A DNA stretch of 10,349 nt, from contig CANCKZ010000015.1 in the NCBI GenBank assembly GCA_947378695.1, positions 1 to 10,349 on the forward strand. The letters are read 5' to 3'. The stretch's first letter is position 1. Every line of letters starts with the position of its first letter. A program made the translations under genes and the position numbers. The DNA is from Rickettsiales bacterium. GTDB lineage: Bacteria; Pseudomonadota; Alphaproteobacteria; Rickettsiales; Deianiraeaceae. Positions 1 to 6,957 of the stretch are shown here, piece after piece. The notes below the pieces were generated by a model. That model saw only the letters and a list, made by a program, of their open reading frames with translations, was not told the origin of the DNA and ran no database searches.

Positions 1-1
1 A

Positions 2-538
2 GGCAAAAAAGCCGTTGCAGTTATTACAAAAATCGATTTAACATCCACACAAAAAAAGCTTGAACTTGCAAAGGAACTTGATGAAGCTGGCGTGTTTGAG
101 GAAATCTACATGATATCCTCCCGCTCTGGTGCTGGTATGGAAAACTTGATGAACTACTTCAAATCCATTGCCACACTTGAAGATGTTTCCGACCTTTCAC
201 TTGAAGACGCCCGTGACGATAAAAAGAATTTTATGTCGGAAATTACTCGTGAAATTATTTTTGAAAACCTTGCAAAAGAACTTCCATATTCCTGCAATAT
301 CGTGACAAATTCCATTGAAGAAGATGACGAAAAAATTGTTGTGAATCAGGATATTTTCGTAACGAGGGAGTCTCACAAAATTATTTTAATCGGGAAAAAA
401 GGGAATCAAATTAAGGAAATTGGTGCCTTAGCAATTGACGAACTTGAAAAGATCTACAAAAAAGAGGTATTCTTGACACTTGAATGCAAAATTGATGAAA
501 GATGGCGTGAAAACTTCGAACACGAAATTTTAGGGTAG
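2..538 (+). CDS. era: GTPase Era, C-terminal part (5' end outside window)
   Basis: Era is a GTPase that binds the 3' end of 16S rRNA during 30S subunit maturation. The reading frame is open from position 2, so the gene enters from the left; 178 codons are visible of about 300 usual. What remains is the end of the G domain and the whole KH domain. The G4 motif reads ITKIDL (about positions 23-40), with Thr where Era normally has Asn (NKxD). G5 is ISSRSGAGM, matching the SA(R/K)xGxG pattern. The type II KH signature GKKGNQIKEIG lies at about 392-424 and is followed by the usual FLTLECKI strand and a WRE..F terminus. An internal GTG at 92 is not the start, because conserved G4 sequence lies upstream in the same frame. 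No recO follows; the next gene has its own promoter. Identification is firm from the KH domain and the G4/G5 order. Confidence 0.93.
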   Translation, partial: GKKAVAVITKIDLTSTQKKLELAKELDEAGVFEEIYMISSRSGAGMENLMNYFKSIATLEDVSDLSLEDARDDKKNFMSEITREIIFENLAKELPYSCNIVTNSIEEDDEKIVVNQDIFVTRESHKIILIGKKGNQIKEIGALAIDELEKIYKKEVFLTLECKIDERWRENFEHEILG

Positions 539-585
539 CAAATTTTTTTCGCCGACAGCAATTTTCGCCGATAAAAATTTCACAT

Positions 586-617
586 TTGGGGTTATAAAAA
601 ACTTGACATAACCCCAA
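586..617. repeat. Perfect 10-bp inverted repeat around the ftsW -35 box
   Basis: Arms TTGGGGTTAT (586-595) and ATAACCCCAA (608-617) are perfect reverse complements separated by 12 nt. The right arm starts on the last base of the TTGACA hexamer (603-608) and runs into the promoter spacer. No T-run follows the right arm, so it is a poor intrinsic terminator for era. A regulator-binding dyad is the alternative. The function is inferred only from position. Confidence 0.55.
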
Positions 618-631
618 GCCTTGTTTGTAAT
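603..631 (+). promoter_or_regulatory. Sigma70-type promoter for ftsW-racemase
   Basis: TTGACA at 603-608 and TGTAAT at 626-631 are separated by 17 nt, a near-consensus sigma70 promoter. The expected transcription start is near 638, about 20 nt before the ftsW ATG. The overlapping TAATAAT at 628-634 is a less well spaced alternative -10. This is the only good promoter between era and ftsW, so ftsW and the racemase are probably expressed from it. Confidence 0.65.
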
Positions 632-657
632 AATGCATAACAACGCTTTATGAATCA

Positions 658-1827
658 ATGATTTCAAAATATAACCCAATCACGCTGTGGTGGAAGGATA
701 TTCATAAACCAACAATCTATTCAATCCTTTTCCTTATTGCATCAGGGTTTGTTGCAATATTTTCCGCAAGTTATCAAATTGGTGGTGTTCTTGAAATTTC
801 CGAAATGCACTTTTTCAAAAAGCATTTGTTCTTTTTGGTGATAGCAATCGTGATATTCTTTGCGATGTCTCTGCAAAACACGGAAAATATTCTGAAAATT
901 TCGCAAATTGGGTTAATATGCTCAATTTTTGCCCTAATTGGAGTGCTAGTCATTAACGGAAAGCAAGTGAAAGGAGCAGAACGCTGGCTTGATTTACGCA
1001 TAATCACAATTCAGCCTTCGGAAATTTTAAAGCCGTTTTTCATCGTCATAACCGCACATATATACTACCATTTTGAGCAAAAACGCAACATAAAAATCCC
1101 GATTTCCCACGGTGTAATTTATGGAATAATTGCAGCTCTTTTGTTTTGTCAGCCAGATTTTGGCATGATTTTAACCTATACATTCGTAACTGGCGTAATG
1201 ATTCTTCTTTCAAGCATACGCCTTAAACTTATCGGATACCTCGCCATTCCTGTCGTCCTTCTTATTGTAGCATCAGCAATAACCATGCCCCATGTTCAAA
1301 AACGGGTCTTGAAGTTTGTCAACGGTGAAAAGGAATATCAAACCGCCCTTGCCTATAACGCTATCAAAAACGGTGGATTTCTTGGCAAAGGTCTTGGTTC
1401 CGGTGAAGTTGCGAAAAAACTGCCAGATTCCCACAACGATTTCATCTTTTCCAGAATTGGCGAAGAACTTGGCGGAATTTTCCTTATTGCAATAATTATC
1501 GCCTTTTCGTTGTTGATATTCTCCAACATTGCCTATGTTTTGCGTGAACAGGAGTTCTATCGCAATCTGGCATTTAATTCAGATGCAAAAGCGGCGAAGT
1601 ATCAAAGGGAAATTTTGATTAACAACTACATAATACTCCTAACATCGTCGCTGTTGTTTTTCGAAATGTTTGTGAATATGGCGGTGAATTTAAGCCTTAT
1701 TCCGCCAAAAGGTATGGCACTTCCATTCATTAGTTACGGGGGATCTTCAATGATATCCAACGCATTTTTGATGGGCTTTCTTTGCGTTGCGAACAGGAAA
1801 AAGTATCGATTTATTCCTGTTTCATGA
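658..1827 (+). CDS. ftsW: Peptidoglycan glycosyltransferase FtsW (SEDS family)
   Basis: FtsW is the inner-membrane SEDS polymerase that joins lipid II into septal peptidoglycan with its cognate class B PBP. The 389-residue protein has about ten hydrophobic segments. Family signatures are visible: KGAERWLDL with IQPSEILKP (about residues 103-125), the loop LPDSHNDFIFSRIGEELG (about 255-272), and NLSLIPPKGMALPFISYGGSS near the C-terminus. Asp261 in the H-x-D of the loop matches the catalytic Asp of SEDS enzymes. The PPKGM and SHxDFIF forms favour FtsW over RodA. The loop at about residues 289-320, charged and rich in K, R and E, seems longer than usual between the two flanking membrane segments. 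No Shine-Dalgarno precedes the ATG; the start is chosen because it sits about 20 nt past the predicted transcription start. The stop overlaps the next start as ATGA. Confidence 0.93.
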   Translation: MISKYNPITLWWKDIHKPTIYSILFLIASGFVAIFSASYQIGGVLEISEMHFFKKHLFFLVIAIVIFFAMSLQNTENILKISQIGLICSIFALIGVLVINGKQVKGAERWLDLRIITIQPSEILKPFFIVITAHIYYHFEQKRNIKIPISHGVIYGIIAALLFCQPDFGMILTYTFVTGVMILLSSIRLKLIGYLAIPVVLLIVASAITMPHVQKRVLKFVNGEKEYQTALAYNAIKNGGFLGKGLGSGEVAKKLPDSHNDFIFSRIGEELGGIFLIAIIIAFSLLIFSNIAYVLREQEFYRNLAFNSDAKAAKYQREILINNYIILLTSSLLFFEMFVNMAVNLSLIPPKGMALPFISYGGSSMISNAFLMGFLCVANRKKYRFIPVS

Positions 1828-2450
1828 AATTGATAGGACTCCTCGGTGGAACATCGTGGCCTTCAACGATGCTTTATTATGAAAAATTGAATCAATTGAT
1901 GAACAAAAAGCTTGCCTCGTTTAATTCATCACGGATTTTACTTTACAGCATAAATTACAACGAAATAAAAAATAATTATACCATAAATTGGAAAAATGTT
2001 GAAAATTTGCTACAAATTGAACTGGAATTCTTACTTGAAAGGCAACCGGACTGCCTTGTAATTTGCAATAATACACTTCATAAAGCCTTTGATAGCCTGA
2101 ATTTGGATATTCAAATTCCGGTTTTCCATGCTGGGAAACTTGCCGCCAAATTTGCCAAAAGCAATGGTTGCAAAAATATTCTGCTGCTTGGAACAAAGTT
2201 CACAATGGAAGATGGTTTTTTTGCGAAATATTTTGAAAATCTTGAAATTAGCGTTGTAATTCCAGATGAACACGATAGAATTGCAATTCAAAGCCTTCAA
2301 ACGCAGATTTCATCAGGTGTAAAAAGCGATGAATTTTATAACGATTTTGGCAAAATCCTTGCAAAATACACGCAAATTGCTGCCAAAAATATTGATGCCG
2401 TTTGTCTTGCTTGCACAGAATTGCAATTTGCCAATCATAAATCCAATTGA
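1824..2450 (+). CDS. Aspartate/glutamate racemase family protein, C-terminus frameshifted
   Basis: This is a PLP-independent amino-acid racemase of the RacX/YgeA type, which uses two cysteines to interconvert L and D forms. The chosen ATG (1824) overlaps the ftsW stop and directly begins the conserved MKLIGLLGGTSWPST motif. In-frame codons upstream to 1782 only reread ftsW. The first catalytic site is VICNNTLHK (Cys81), the second CLACTELQ (Cys197). The frame stops after 208 residues, about 20 short of relatives, right after CTELQFA. In the +1 frame the DNA continues with a typical racemase tail (see 2434-2490), so a one-base frameshift near 2433-2441 is likely. Both catalytic cysteines lie before the break, so activity is possible but uncertain. 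Translational coupling to ftsW suggests a cell-wall role, for example D-Glu or D-Asp supply; that is inference. MurI is less likely because of the GGTSWPST N-terminus. Confidence 0.85.
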   Translation: MKLIGLLGGTSWPSTMLYYEKLNQLMNKKLASFNSSRILLYSINYNEIKNNYTINWKNVENLLQIELEFLLERQPDCLVICNNTLHKAFDSLNLDIQIPVFHAGKLAAKFAKSNGCKNILLLGTKFTMEDGFFAKYFENLEISVVIPDEHDRIAIQSLQTQISSGVKSDEFYNDFGKILAKYTQIAAKNIDAVCLACTELQFANHKSN

Positions 2451-2490
2451 ATTGCAATGTGATGAAGCGGTAAAATTTTCTATTCAATAA
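2434..2490 (+). other. Out-of-frame remnant of the racemase C-terminus
   Basis: Read from 2434, the DNA encodes IINPIELQCDEAVKFSIQ and then stops at TAA 2488-2490. This matches the usual racemase ending of the pattern (I/V)(D/N)P.EL...EAVKFA. Skipping one base around 2433 joins it to CTELQFA and gives about 221 residues, close to family length. The extended frame would overlap the 3' end of lpxI on the other strand by 11 nt. The cause could be a real mutation or a sequencing or assembly error. Confidence 0.7.
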
Positions 2491-3271
2491 CACTCAAAAT
2501 AAAAATTCCGCTTGCGTTTGCAAAGGCAAGTGCCTCGCTTTGATTCAGGAAAATCGTGCTTTCAGCCTTGATAACAATGCCGCAAATTCCGGATTCAACG
2601 CATTCACGAACTGTTTCAAGACCAATCGTTGGCATATCAATTTTAAGATTCTGCCCAACTTTTGGCATTTTAACCAAAACGGCATCGTTTTTATTGAAGC
2701 TCTTCATTCGCATAATCATCGCTTTTGTGCCTTCAATTCCTTCAAGTGCCGTTATGCAGGAATTTTCCACAATGCACGCTTGGGAAATGTCATATTTGGA
2801 AATATCAGCAAGGAAATTCTTCCCCAAAGTTATTGATTGCATCTGATTTTGCGTTGGCTTTTGTTTCGTTAAAACCCCTGCTTTCGCAAGCAAATTTGGC
2901 AATAATTCCGTTGCGGAAATGATATCGAAACCTTTCATTTTCACAAATTTCGTTATGGCGTTCAAAAGGAAGTTATCGCCCTTATTTGGCAGGAATAAAA
3001 TGTAGAGCATCATTGAAATTGTTTGAAAATTCACCAATTTGAGTGAAATTTTCGGCTTAACAACCCCGCCCGCAAAGCAAATGTGAGTCACTCCATTTTC
3101 TTTAAAAAATCCGATTATTTTTTTTATTTCCGTAATTTTAAAATGCTCAAACTTTTCTGCAAGTTCAATATTCTTTGGCATTGATGATATCAACGCACAG
3201 ACGCAATTTGGGTGTTTTGCAAGAAGTTCTTCCGGAAGTGAACCGTTTCCAAAAATAAAACCTATCTTCAT
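2480..3271 (-). CDS. lpxI: UDP-2,3-diacylglucosamine pyrophosphatase LpxI
   Basis: LpxI hydrolyses UDP-2,3-diacylglucosamine to lipid X and UMP in lipid A synthesis. It replaces LpxH in alphaproteobacteria and acts at the cytoplasmic membrane face. The N-terminal domain starts GFIFGNGSLPEELL and includes CFAGGVVKP (about 65-73) and KGDNFLL (about 97-103). The C-terminal DUF1009 domain has QACIVE, ALEGIEGTKAM, VKMPKVGQNLKIDMPTIG (about 200-217) and SGICGIVIKA. Asp212 in the KIDMPTIG stretch probably corresponds to the catalytic Asp. The family's GQD is GQN here. I chose ATG at 3271 (263 residues) because family homology begins at MKIGF; an in-frame TTG at 3289 would add six residues. A weak promoter may start at TTGATA on the minus strand (3332-3327). 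The gene diverges from tpiA and converges on the racemase with about 29 nt between the stops. Confidence 0.9.
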   Translation of the reverse strand: MKIGFIFGNGSLPEELLAKHPNCVCALISSMPKNIELAEKFEHFKITEIKKIIGFFKENGVTHICFAGGVVKPKISLKLVNFQTISMMLYILFLPNKGDNFLLNAITKFVKMKGFDIISATELLPNLLAKAGVLTKQKPTQNQMQSITLGKNFLADISKYDISQACIVENSCITALEGIEGTKAMIMRMKSFNKNDAVLVKMPKVGQNLKIDMPTIGLETVRECVESGICGIVIKAESTIFLNQSEALAFANASGIFILSVIE

Positions 3272-3282
3272 TGGAAAAATAT

Positions 3283-3311
3283 TTGACAAAGTTAATATCC
3301 ACTTTTATGAT
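3283..3311 (+). promoter_or_regulatory. Sigma70-type promoter for tpiA-proS-pepP
   Basis: TTGACA at 3283-3288 and TATGAT at 3306-3311 are separated by exactly 17 nt. The expected transcription start is near 3318, about 17 nt before the tpiA ATG. The -35 box overlaps the lpxI 5' leader (or its first codon if the TTG start were used), so the divergent promoters are packed into about 60 bp. The three closely spaced genes downstream show no other good promoter. Confidence 0.65.
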
Positions 3312-3334
3312 AACCTAAATTTTATTTATCAAGA

Positions 3335-3985
3335 ATGATTTTATTCAACTGGAAGGCAAACGGAACTACAACATTTGTTGACGAGGTAAATAACTTAGAC
3401 ATTCAAAATAAAAATATCACAATAATTCCCCCACTTCACCTTGCAAGTTCAATTGATGCAACAAAGTTCAACATTGGTGTGCAAAATGTTTCGCAGTTTG
3501 AAAACGGTGCTTACACTGGCGAAATTTCTGCTGAAATGTTACAAGAACTTGGCGTAAAATATTGCCTTGTGGGGCATTCCGAACGCAGGCAACACTTTGG
3601 CGAAACAAACGAAATTTTAGCAAGAAAAATCCAGAACCTTACAAATGCGGGAATAATTCCCGTTCTTTGCGTTGGGGAAAAACTTGGCGAAGATATTGTC
3701 GAAGTTTTGAAGGTGCAAATGTCCATTTTTACAAACAATTGCATTGTTGCTTATGAACCCGTTTGGGCGATTGGCACGGGGAAAGTTCCAACAAATGAGG
3801 AAATCTCCGCCGTAACAACCCTTTTACGAACTGAATATTATGCATCAAAAGTGCTGTATGGCGGTTCCGTTTCATCTTCAAATGTTGAAAGTCTTTCCAC
3901 CTTGGGGCTTGACGGCGTGTTGGTTGGGGGGGCTTCCCTTAAAATTCAGGAAATAACAGAAATATCAAAATTTTTTACAAAATAA
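3335..3985 (+). CDS. tpiA: Triosephosphate isomerase (compact form)
   Basis: TpiA interconverts dihydroxyacetone phosphate and glyceraldehyde 3-phosphate in glycolysis and gluconeogenesis. All catalytic residues are present: Asn5 and Lys7 in FNWKANG, His81 in VGHSERR, and Glu141 in AYEPVWAIGTGK, which also holds the flexible loop. The phosphate-binding YGGSVSSSN and GVLVGGASLK close the barrel. At 216 residues it is about 30 to 35 shorter than most bacterial TIMs. The loss is spread over the early helix and the stretch between VLCVGE and AYEPVW, so the protein looks trimmed but not broken. The ATG is set by NWK only five residues in. Only a weak AAGA precedes it. It is first in a run with proS (2 nt gap) and pepP. 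Confidence 0.95.
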   Translation: MILFNWKANGTTTFVDEVNNLDIQNKNITIIPPLHLASSIDATKFNIGVQNVSQFENGAYTGEISAEMLQELGVKYCLVGHSERRQHFGETNEILARKIQNLTNAGIIPVLCVGEKLGEDIVEVLKVQMSIFTNNCIVAYEPVWAIGTGKVPTNEEISAVTTLLRTEYYASKVLYGGSVSSSNVESLSTLGLDGVLVGGASLKIQEITEISKFFTK

Positions 3986-3987
3986 TT

Positions 3988-5277
3988 ATGTCCACACGCC
4001 TTTCAGCATACTACATTCCAACAAAAAAAGATCTTTCCAAAGATGTCGTCCTCACTTCACACCAACTAATGTTAAAAGCGGGGTTGATAAAACAAGTGTC
4101 ATCAGGGCTTTACGCTTGGCTTCCACTGGGAATGAAGGTTTTGCACAAAGTTTCAAACATTGTTCGGGAGGAACTCGCAAAAATTAACTGTCACGAAGTT
4201 ATTCTACCAACAATGCAACCGCAGGAATTGTGGGATCAATCAGGTAGGGGTTCGTATTGCGGAAAGGAAACTTTGAAAGTGCAAGACCGCCACGGCAAAA
4301 CCCTAATTTACGGCCCCACAGCCGAAGAAGTTATGACATTCATCGCAGGTTCGGATATCAAATCATATAAAAACCTCCCGCTTTCACTTCACAATATTCA
4401 GTGGAAATTTCGTGATGAAATTCGTCCACGCTTTGGTGTTATGAGAGCCCGTGAATTCCTTATGATGGACGCTTATTCGTTCGACGAAACCGAAACAAAA
4501 GCGGAGGAAAATTACAACCGCCACTACGAAGCATACCTTAAAATTTTCGCACGCATGGGTTTGACGGCAATTCCAATGAAGGCAGACACTGGCGAAATTG
4601 GTGGCGATTTAAGCCACGAATTTTTAGTTCTGGCACAATCTGGCGAAAGCGAGGTAATTTATGAATCTGGGCTTGATGGCGTTATGGAGCGTGTTCGCAC
4701 TGGCGAAGATGTTCCAAATTTAAGAAGCGAAATTTCAAAATATTACGCAGTTACCGAAGAAAAATTTGTGGAGGGGGAAGCTCCCGCAAATGTTGTGAGG
4801 ACTCGTGGTATTGAAGTTGGACACATTTTTTATTTTGGTCACAAATATTCCATTCCGTTCAATGTTCAATTTCAAAACAAAGAAGGTAAATTAGATTACG
4901 CCTATATGGGTTCTTATGGAATTGGTGTTGGTCGTTTAATTGCCGCTTTTATTGAAGCAAATAACGACGAAAAAGGGATTATCTGGCATAAGGCAATTAC
5001 TCCGTTTGATGCAATCCTGCTAAATATCAACACAAACGATGCCGAAGTTTCAGCAAAATGCGAAGAAATTTTTGCCTCACTCAAAGGCGATATCCTTTAC
5101 GACGACACACAAGACCAAACCGGTGCAAAGTTCACACGCAGCGAACTTCTTGGCATTCCAACGCAAATTGTTGTTTCGAAGAAGACTCTTGAACAAAATT
5201 GCGTTGAAGTTCAAAACCGTGCAACTGGCGAAAAAACCCTTGTTTCAATTGATGATTTACTGAAAAATGGAATATAG
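3988..5277 (+). CDS. proS: Prolyl-tRNA synthetase, short form without editing insertion
   Basis: ProRS charges tRNA-Pro with proline in the cytosol. The class II core is complete. Motif 1 lies around VSSGLYAWLPLGMKV (about 37-51). GPTAEE is at about 109-114. Motif 2 is FRDEIRPRFGVMRAREF (about 141-157). Motif 3 is YGIGVGRLIAAFIE (about 310-323). An anticodon-binding domain follows to residue 429. The spacing between motifs 2 and 3 is about 150 residues, so the INS trans-editing domain of the 570-residue E. coli type is absent. This matches the roughly 430-residue alphaproteobacterial form, such as that of Rickettsia. A free-standing editing protein would be expected elsewhere in the genome. 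The start lies 2 nt after the tpiA stop with no Shine-Dalgarno, suggesting re-initiation or coupling, and the last codons overlap pepP by 11 nt. Confidence 0.96.
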   Translation: MSTRLSAYYIPTKKDLSKDVVLTSHQLMLKAGLIKQVSSGLYAWLPLGMKVLHKVSNIVREELAKINCHEVILPTMQPQELWDQSGRGSYCGKETLKVQDRHGKTLIYGPTAEEVMTFIAGSDIKSYKNLPLSLHNIQWKFRDEIRPRFGVMRAREFLMMDAYSFDETETKAEENYNRHYEAYLKIFARMGLTAIPMKADTGEIGGDLSHEFLVLAQSGESEVIYESGLDGVMERVRTGEDVPNLRSEISKYYAVTEEKFVEGEAPANVVRTRGIEVGHIFYFGHKYSIPFNVQFQNKEGKLDYAYMGSYGIGVGRLIAAFIEANNDEKGIIWHKAITPFDAILLNINTNDAEVSAKCEEIFASLKGDILYDDTQDQTGAKFTRSELLGIPTQIVVSKKTLEQNCVEVQNRATGEKTLVSIDDLLKNGI

Positions 5278-6868
5278 TTTGCAACTGGAAAGCCTTGGGT
5301 ATTTGCGTGAATATATTCAAATAAACGGCATTGATGGCATTTTTTTCAACACCAATGACGAATATATCAGCGAATATTCAAGCGATGAGTGCAACCTTTT
5401 GTTTAAATACACGGGTTTTACTGGTTCAAATGGTTGTGCAATAATCACCAAAAATGAGGCACTATTTTTCACAGATGGCAGATACTCACTTCAATCACGC
5501 AGTGAAATTTTGCCAGAATTTGAGGTTCTTGATATCAAAGATTTCTTTAACGTGTTAAGTGCGAAAAATTTCACACAAATTGCACTGAATTACAGCCTTA
5601 TCACGATGGATTTCGCACAAAAAATGCTTAACGATAACCCAAATTTAAGCCTTATAAACGCTGACGCTTTCCTGAAATCTAAATTTCAAAACCGCAGTGG
5701 ATTTTACCAAATTGATGCAAAAATTGCGGGACTTTCCTCAATTTCAAAAATGCAAATGGTGCAAAGTTACCTCAAAAACACTGATAAAACCTCGTTTTTA
5801 GTAACAAATCCGCAAAATGTTTGCTGGCTTTTGAACATTCGTGGCAGCGATGAAGACTTCACGCCAATCTACAAAACAACCCTGCTAATAACCCAAAATT
5901 CGTATGTTTTGAACCCAAATTTGGAAAAAATCCGTGGCAATGTCTATATTGAACCTTCAATTAATTACTGCAAATTTCACGAACTAAAATGGGTTTCAAC
6001 CTTCAAAAACAATTTGATAACCGAACTCAAAACTCAAAAAAACCAGCACGAAATTGATGGAATTATTAATGCACACAAAATTGATGGTCAAATTCTGACG
6101 GAATTTCTGCGTGAACTTGAACAAAATTATATTGGCTTAACTGAATTTGAAATTGGCGAAAACCTGCTGAAATCACGGCAAAAAAGCCCATATTTCACAA
6201 CGCCATCGTTTGCGACAATCTGCGGTTGCAATGAAAACGGCGCAATTGTGCATTACAACGCAAAGGAAAATTCGTGCAAAACTGCGGTGGAAAATTCAAT
6301 AATTTTGCTTGATAGCGGCGGTCAATACATCGACAAAGCCGCCGAAAAACAGGTTTTTGGCACTACTGATGTTACCCGCACGGTGTTTTTGGGCGAAAAC
6401 CCGCCAGAGGAATACAAAAAATGGTTCACGCTGGTTTTGAAGGGTCACATTTCTGTTGCAACTGCGAAATTGACAAGCGAAACTCTTTCAAGGGAGATCG
6501 ACGCACTGGCACGAAAACCCTTATTGGAGCAGGGATATAACTACAATCACGGCACGGGTCACGGGGTTGGAGCCTTTCTTTCCGTGCATGAATCTGGTGC
6601 TGGAATTGGTGCGGAAAGCAATTTGAAATTCAAAGCTGGCATGGTTATTTCAAACGAACCGGGTGCATATTTTGAGGGAAAATTCGGCATTCGCATCGAA
6701 AACTTGCTTTTGGTTCGTCAAAATGCTGATAGCACCCTGTTTTTCGAAACAATAACCCTTGTGCCAATTCAGGAAAAATCCATCAATTTTGATATGCTAA
6801 CGCAGGAAGAAACCAATTGGGTGCTGGAATATAACGCACGGTGTTTGAAAAATATTTGGAAAATTTGA
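5267..6868 (+). CDS. pepP: Xaa-Pro aminopeptidase (M24B, long APP1-like form)
   Basis: This metallopeptidase removes the N-terminal residue from peptides with proline in second position; no signal peptide is seen, so it should be cytosolic. The N-terminal creatinase-like domain has the APP1 signature SEYSSDECN, then GFTGSNGCAIIT and FFTDGRYSLQ (about residues 35-75). A middle domain leads into the pita-bread M24 domain from about residue 275. The dimetal ligands are all present: Asp349 (LLDSGG), Asp368 (TTDVTRT), His432 (GTGHGVG), Glu464 (NEPGAY) and Glu478 (IRIEN). The catalytic His441 is in SVHES. At 533 residues it is slightly shorter than the roughly 600-residue three-domain members. ATG 5267 overlaps proS by 11 nt; only a weak GAAA precedes it, so coupling to proS translation is likely. 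Confidence 0.93.
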   Translation: MEYSLQLESLGYLREYIQINGIDGIFFNTNDEYISEYSSDECNLLFKYTGFTGSNGCAIITKNEALFFTDGRYSLQSRSEILPEFEVLDIKDFFNVLSAKNFTQIALNYSLITMDFAQKMLNDNPNLSLINADAFLKSKFQNRSGFYQIDAKIAGLSSISKMQMVQSYLKNTDKTSFLVTNPQNVCWLLNIRGSDEDFTPIYKTTLLITQNSYVLNPNLEKIRGNVYIEPSINYCKFHELKWVSTFKNNLITELKTQKNQHEIDGIINAHKIDGQILTEFLRELEQNYIGLTEFEIGENLLKSRQKSPYFTTPSFATICGCNENGAIVHYNAKENSCKTAVENSIILLDSGGQYIDKAAEKQVFGTTDVTRTVFLGENPPEEYKKWFTLVLKGHISVATAKLTSETLSREIDALARKPLLEQGYNYNHGTGHGVGAFLSVHESGAGIGAESNLKFKAGMVISNEPGAYFEGKFGIRIENLLLVRQNADSTLFFETITLVPIQEKSINFDMLTQEETNWVLEYNARCLKNIWKI

Positions 6869-6957
6869 AGTGGAATTTTGGGTAGAATTCCCCTAGAAAA
6901 GTTGGTTGTTAAGCGATGTTCACAGTGAAATTTCTCTATCAAAATTGAGTAAATTGA
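6869..6957. other. Convergent intergenic spacer, pepP and radA
   Basis: This 89-nt spacer separates two convergent genes. A short inverted repeat GGAATT (6872-6877) / AATTCC (6886-6891) with an 8-nt loop has no T-run on either side, so I do not call it an intrinsic terminator. No RNA gene or reading frame is visible. Confidence 0.4.

Noticed and set aside
540..580. AT-rich hairpin as an era terminator
   Set aside because: The AAATTTTT/AAAAATTT arms are pure A/T and widely spaced, so the stem would be too weak.
1782..1823. Upstream ATG for the racemase
   Set aside because: The added 14 residues only reread the end of ftsW; the family motif starts at the ATG at 1824.
3287..3289. TTG as the lpxI start, six codons upstream
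   Set aside because: LpxI homology begins at the ATG (3271); the TTG overlaps the tpiA -35 box and has no ribosome binding site.
6872..6891. Bidirectional terminator between pepP and radA
   Set aside because: The hairpin is only 6 bp and AT-rich, with no T-run on either side.
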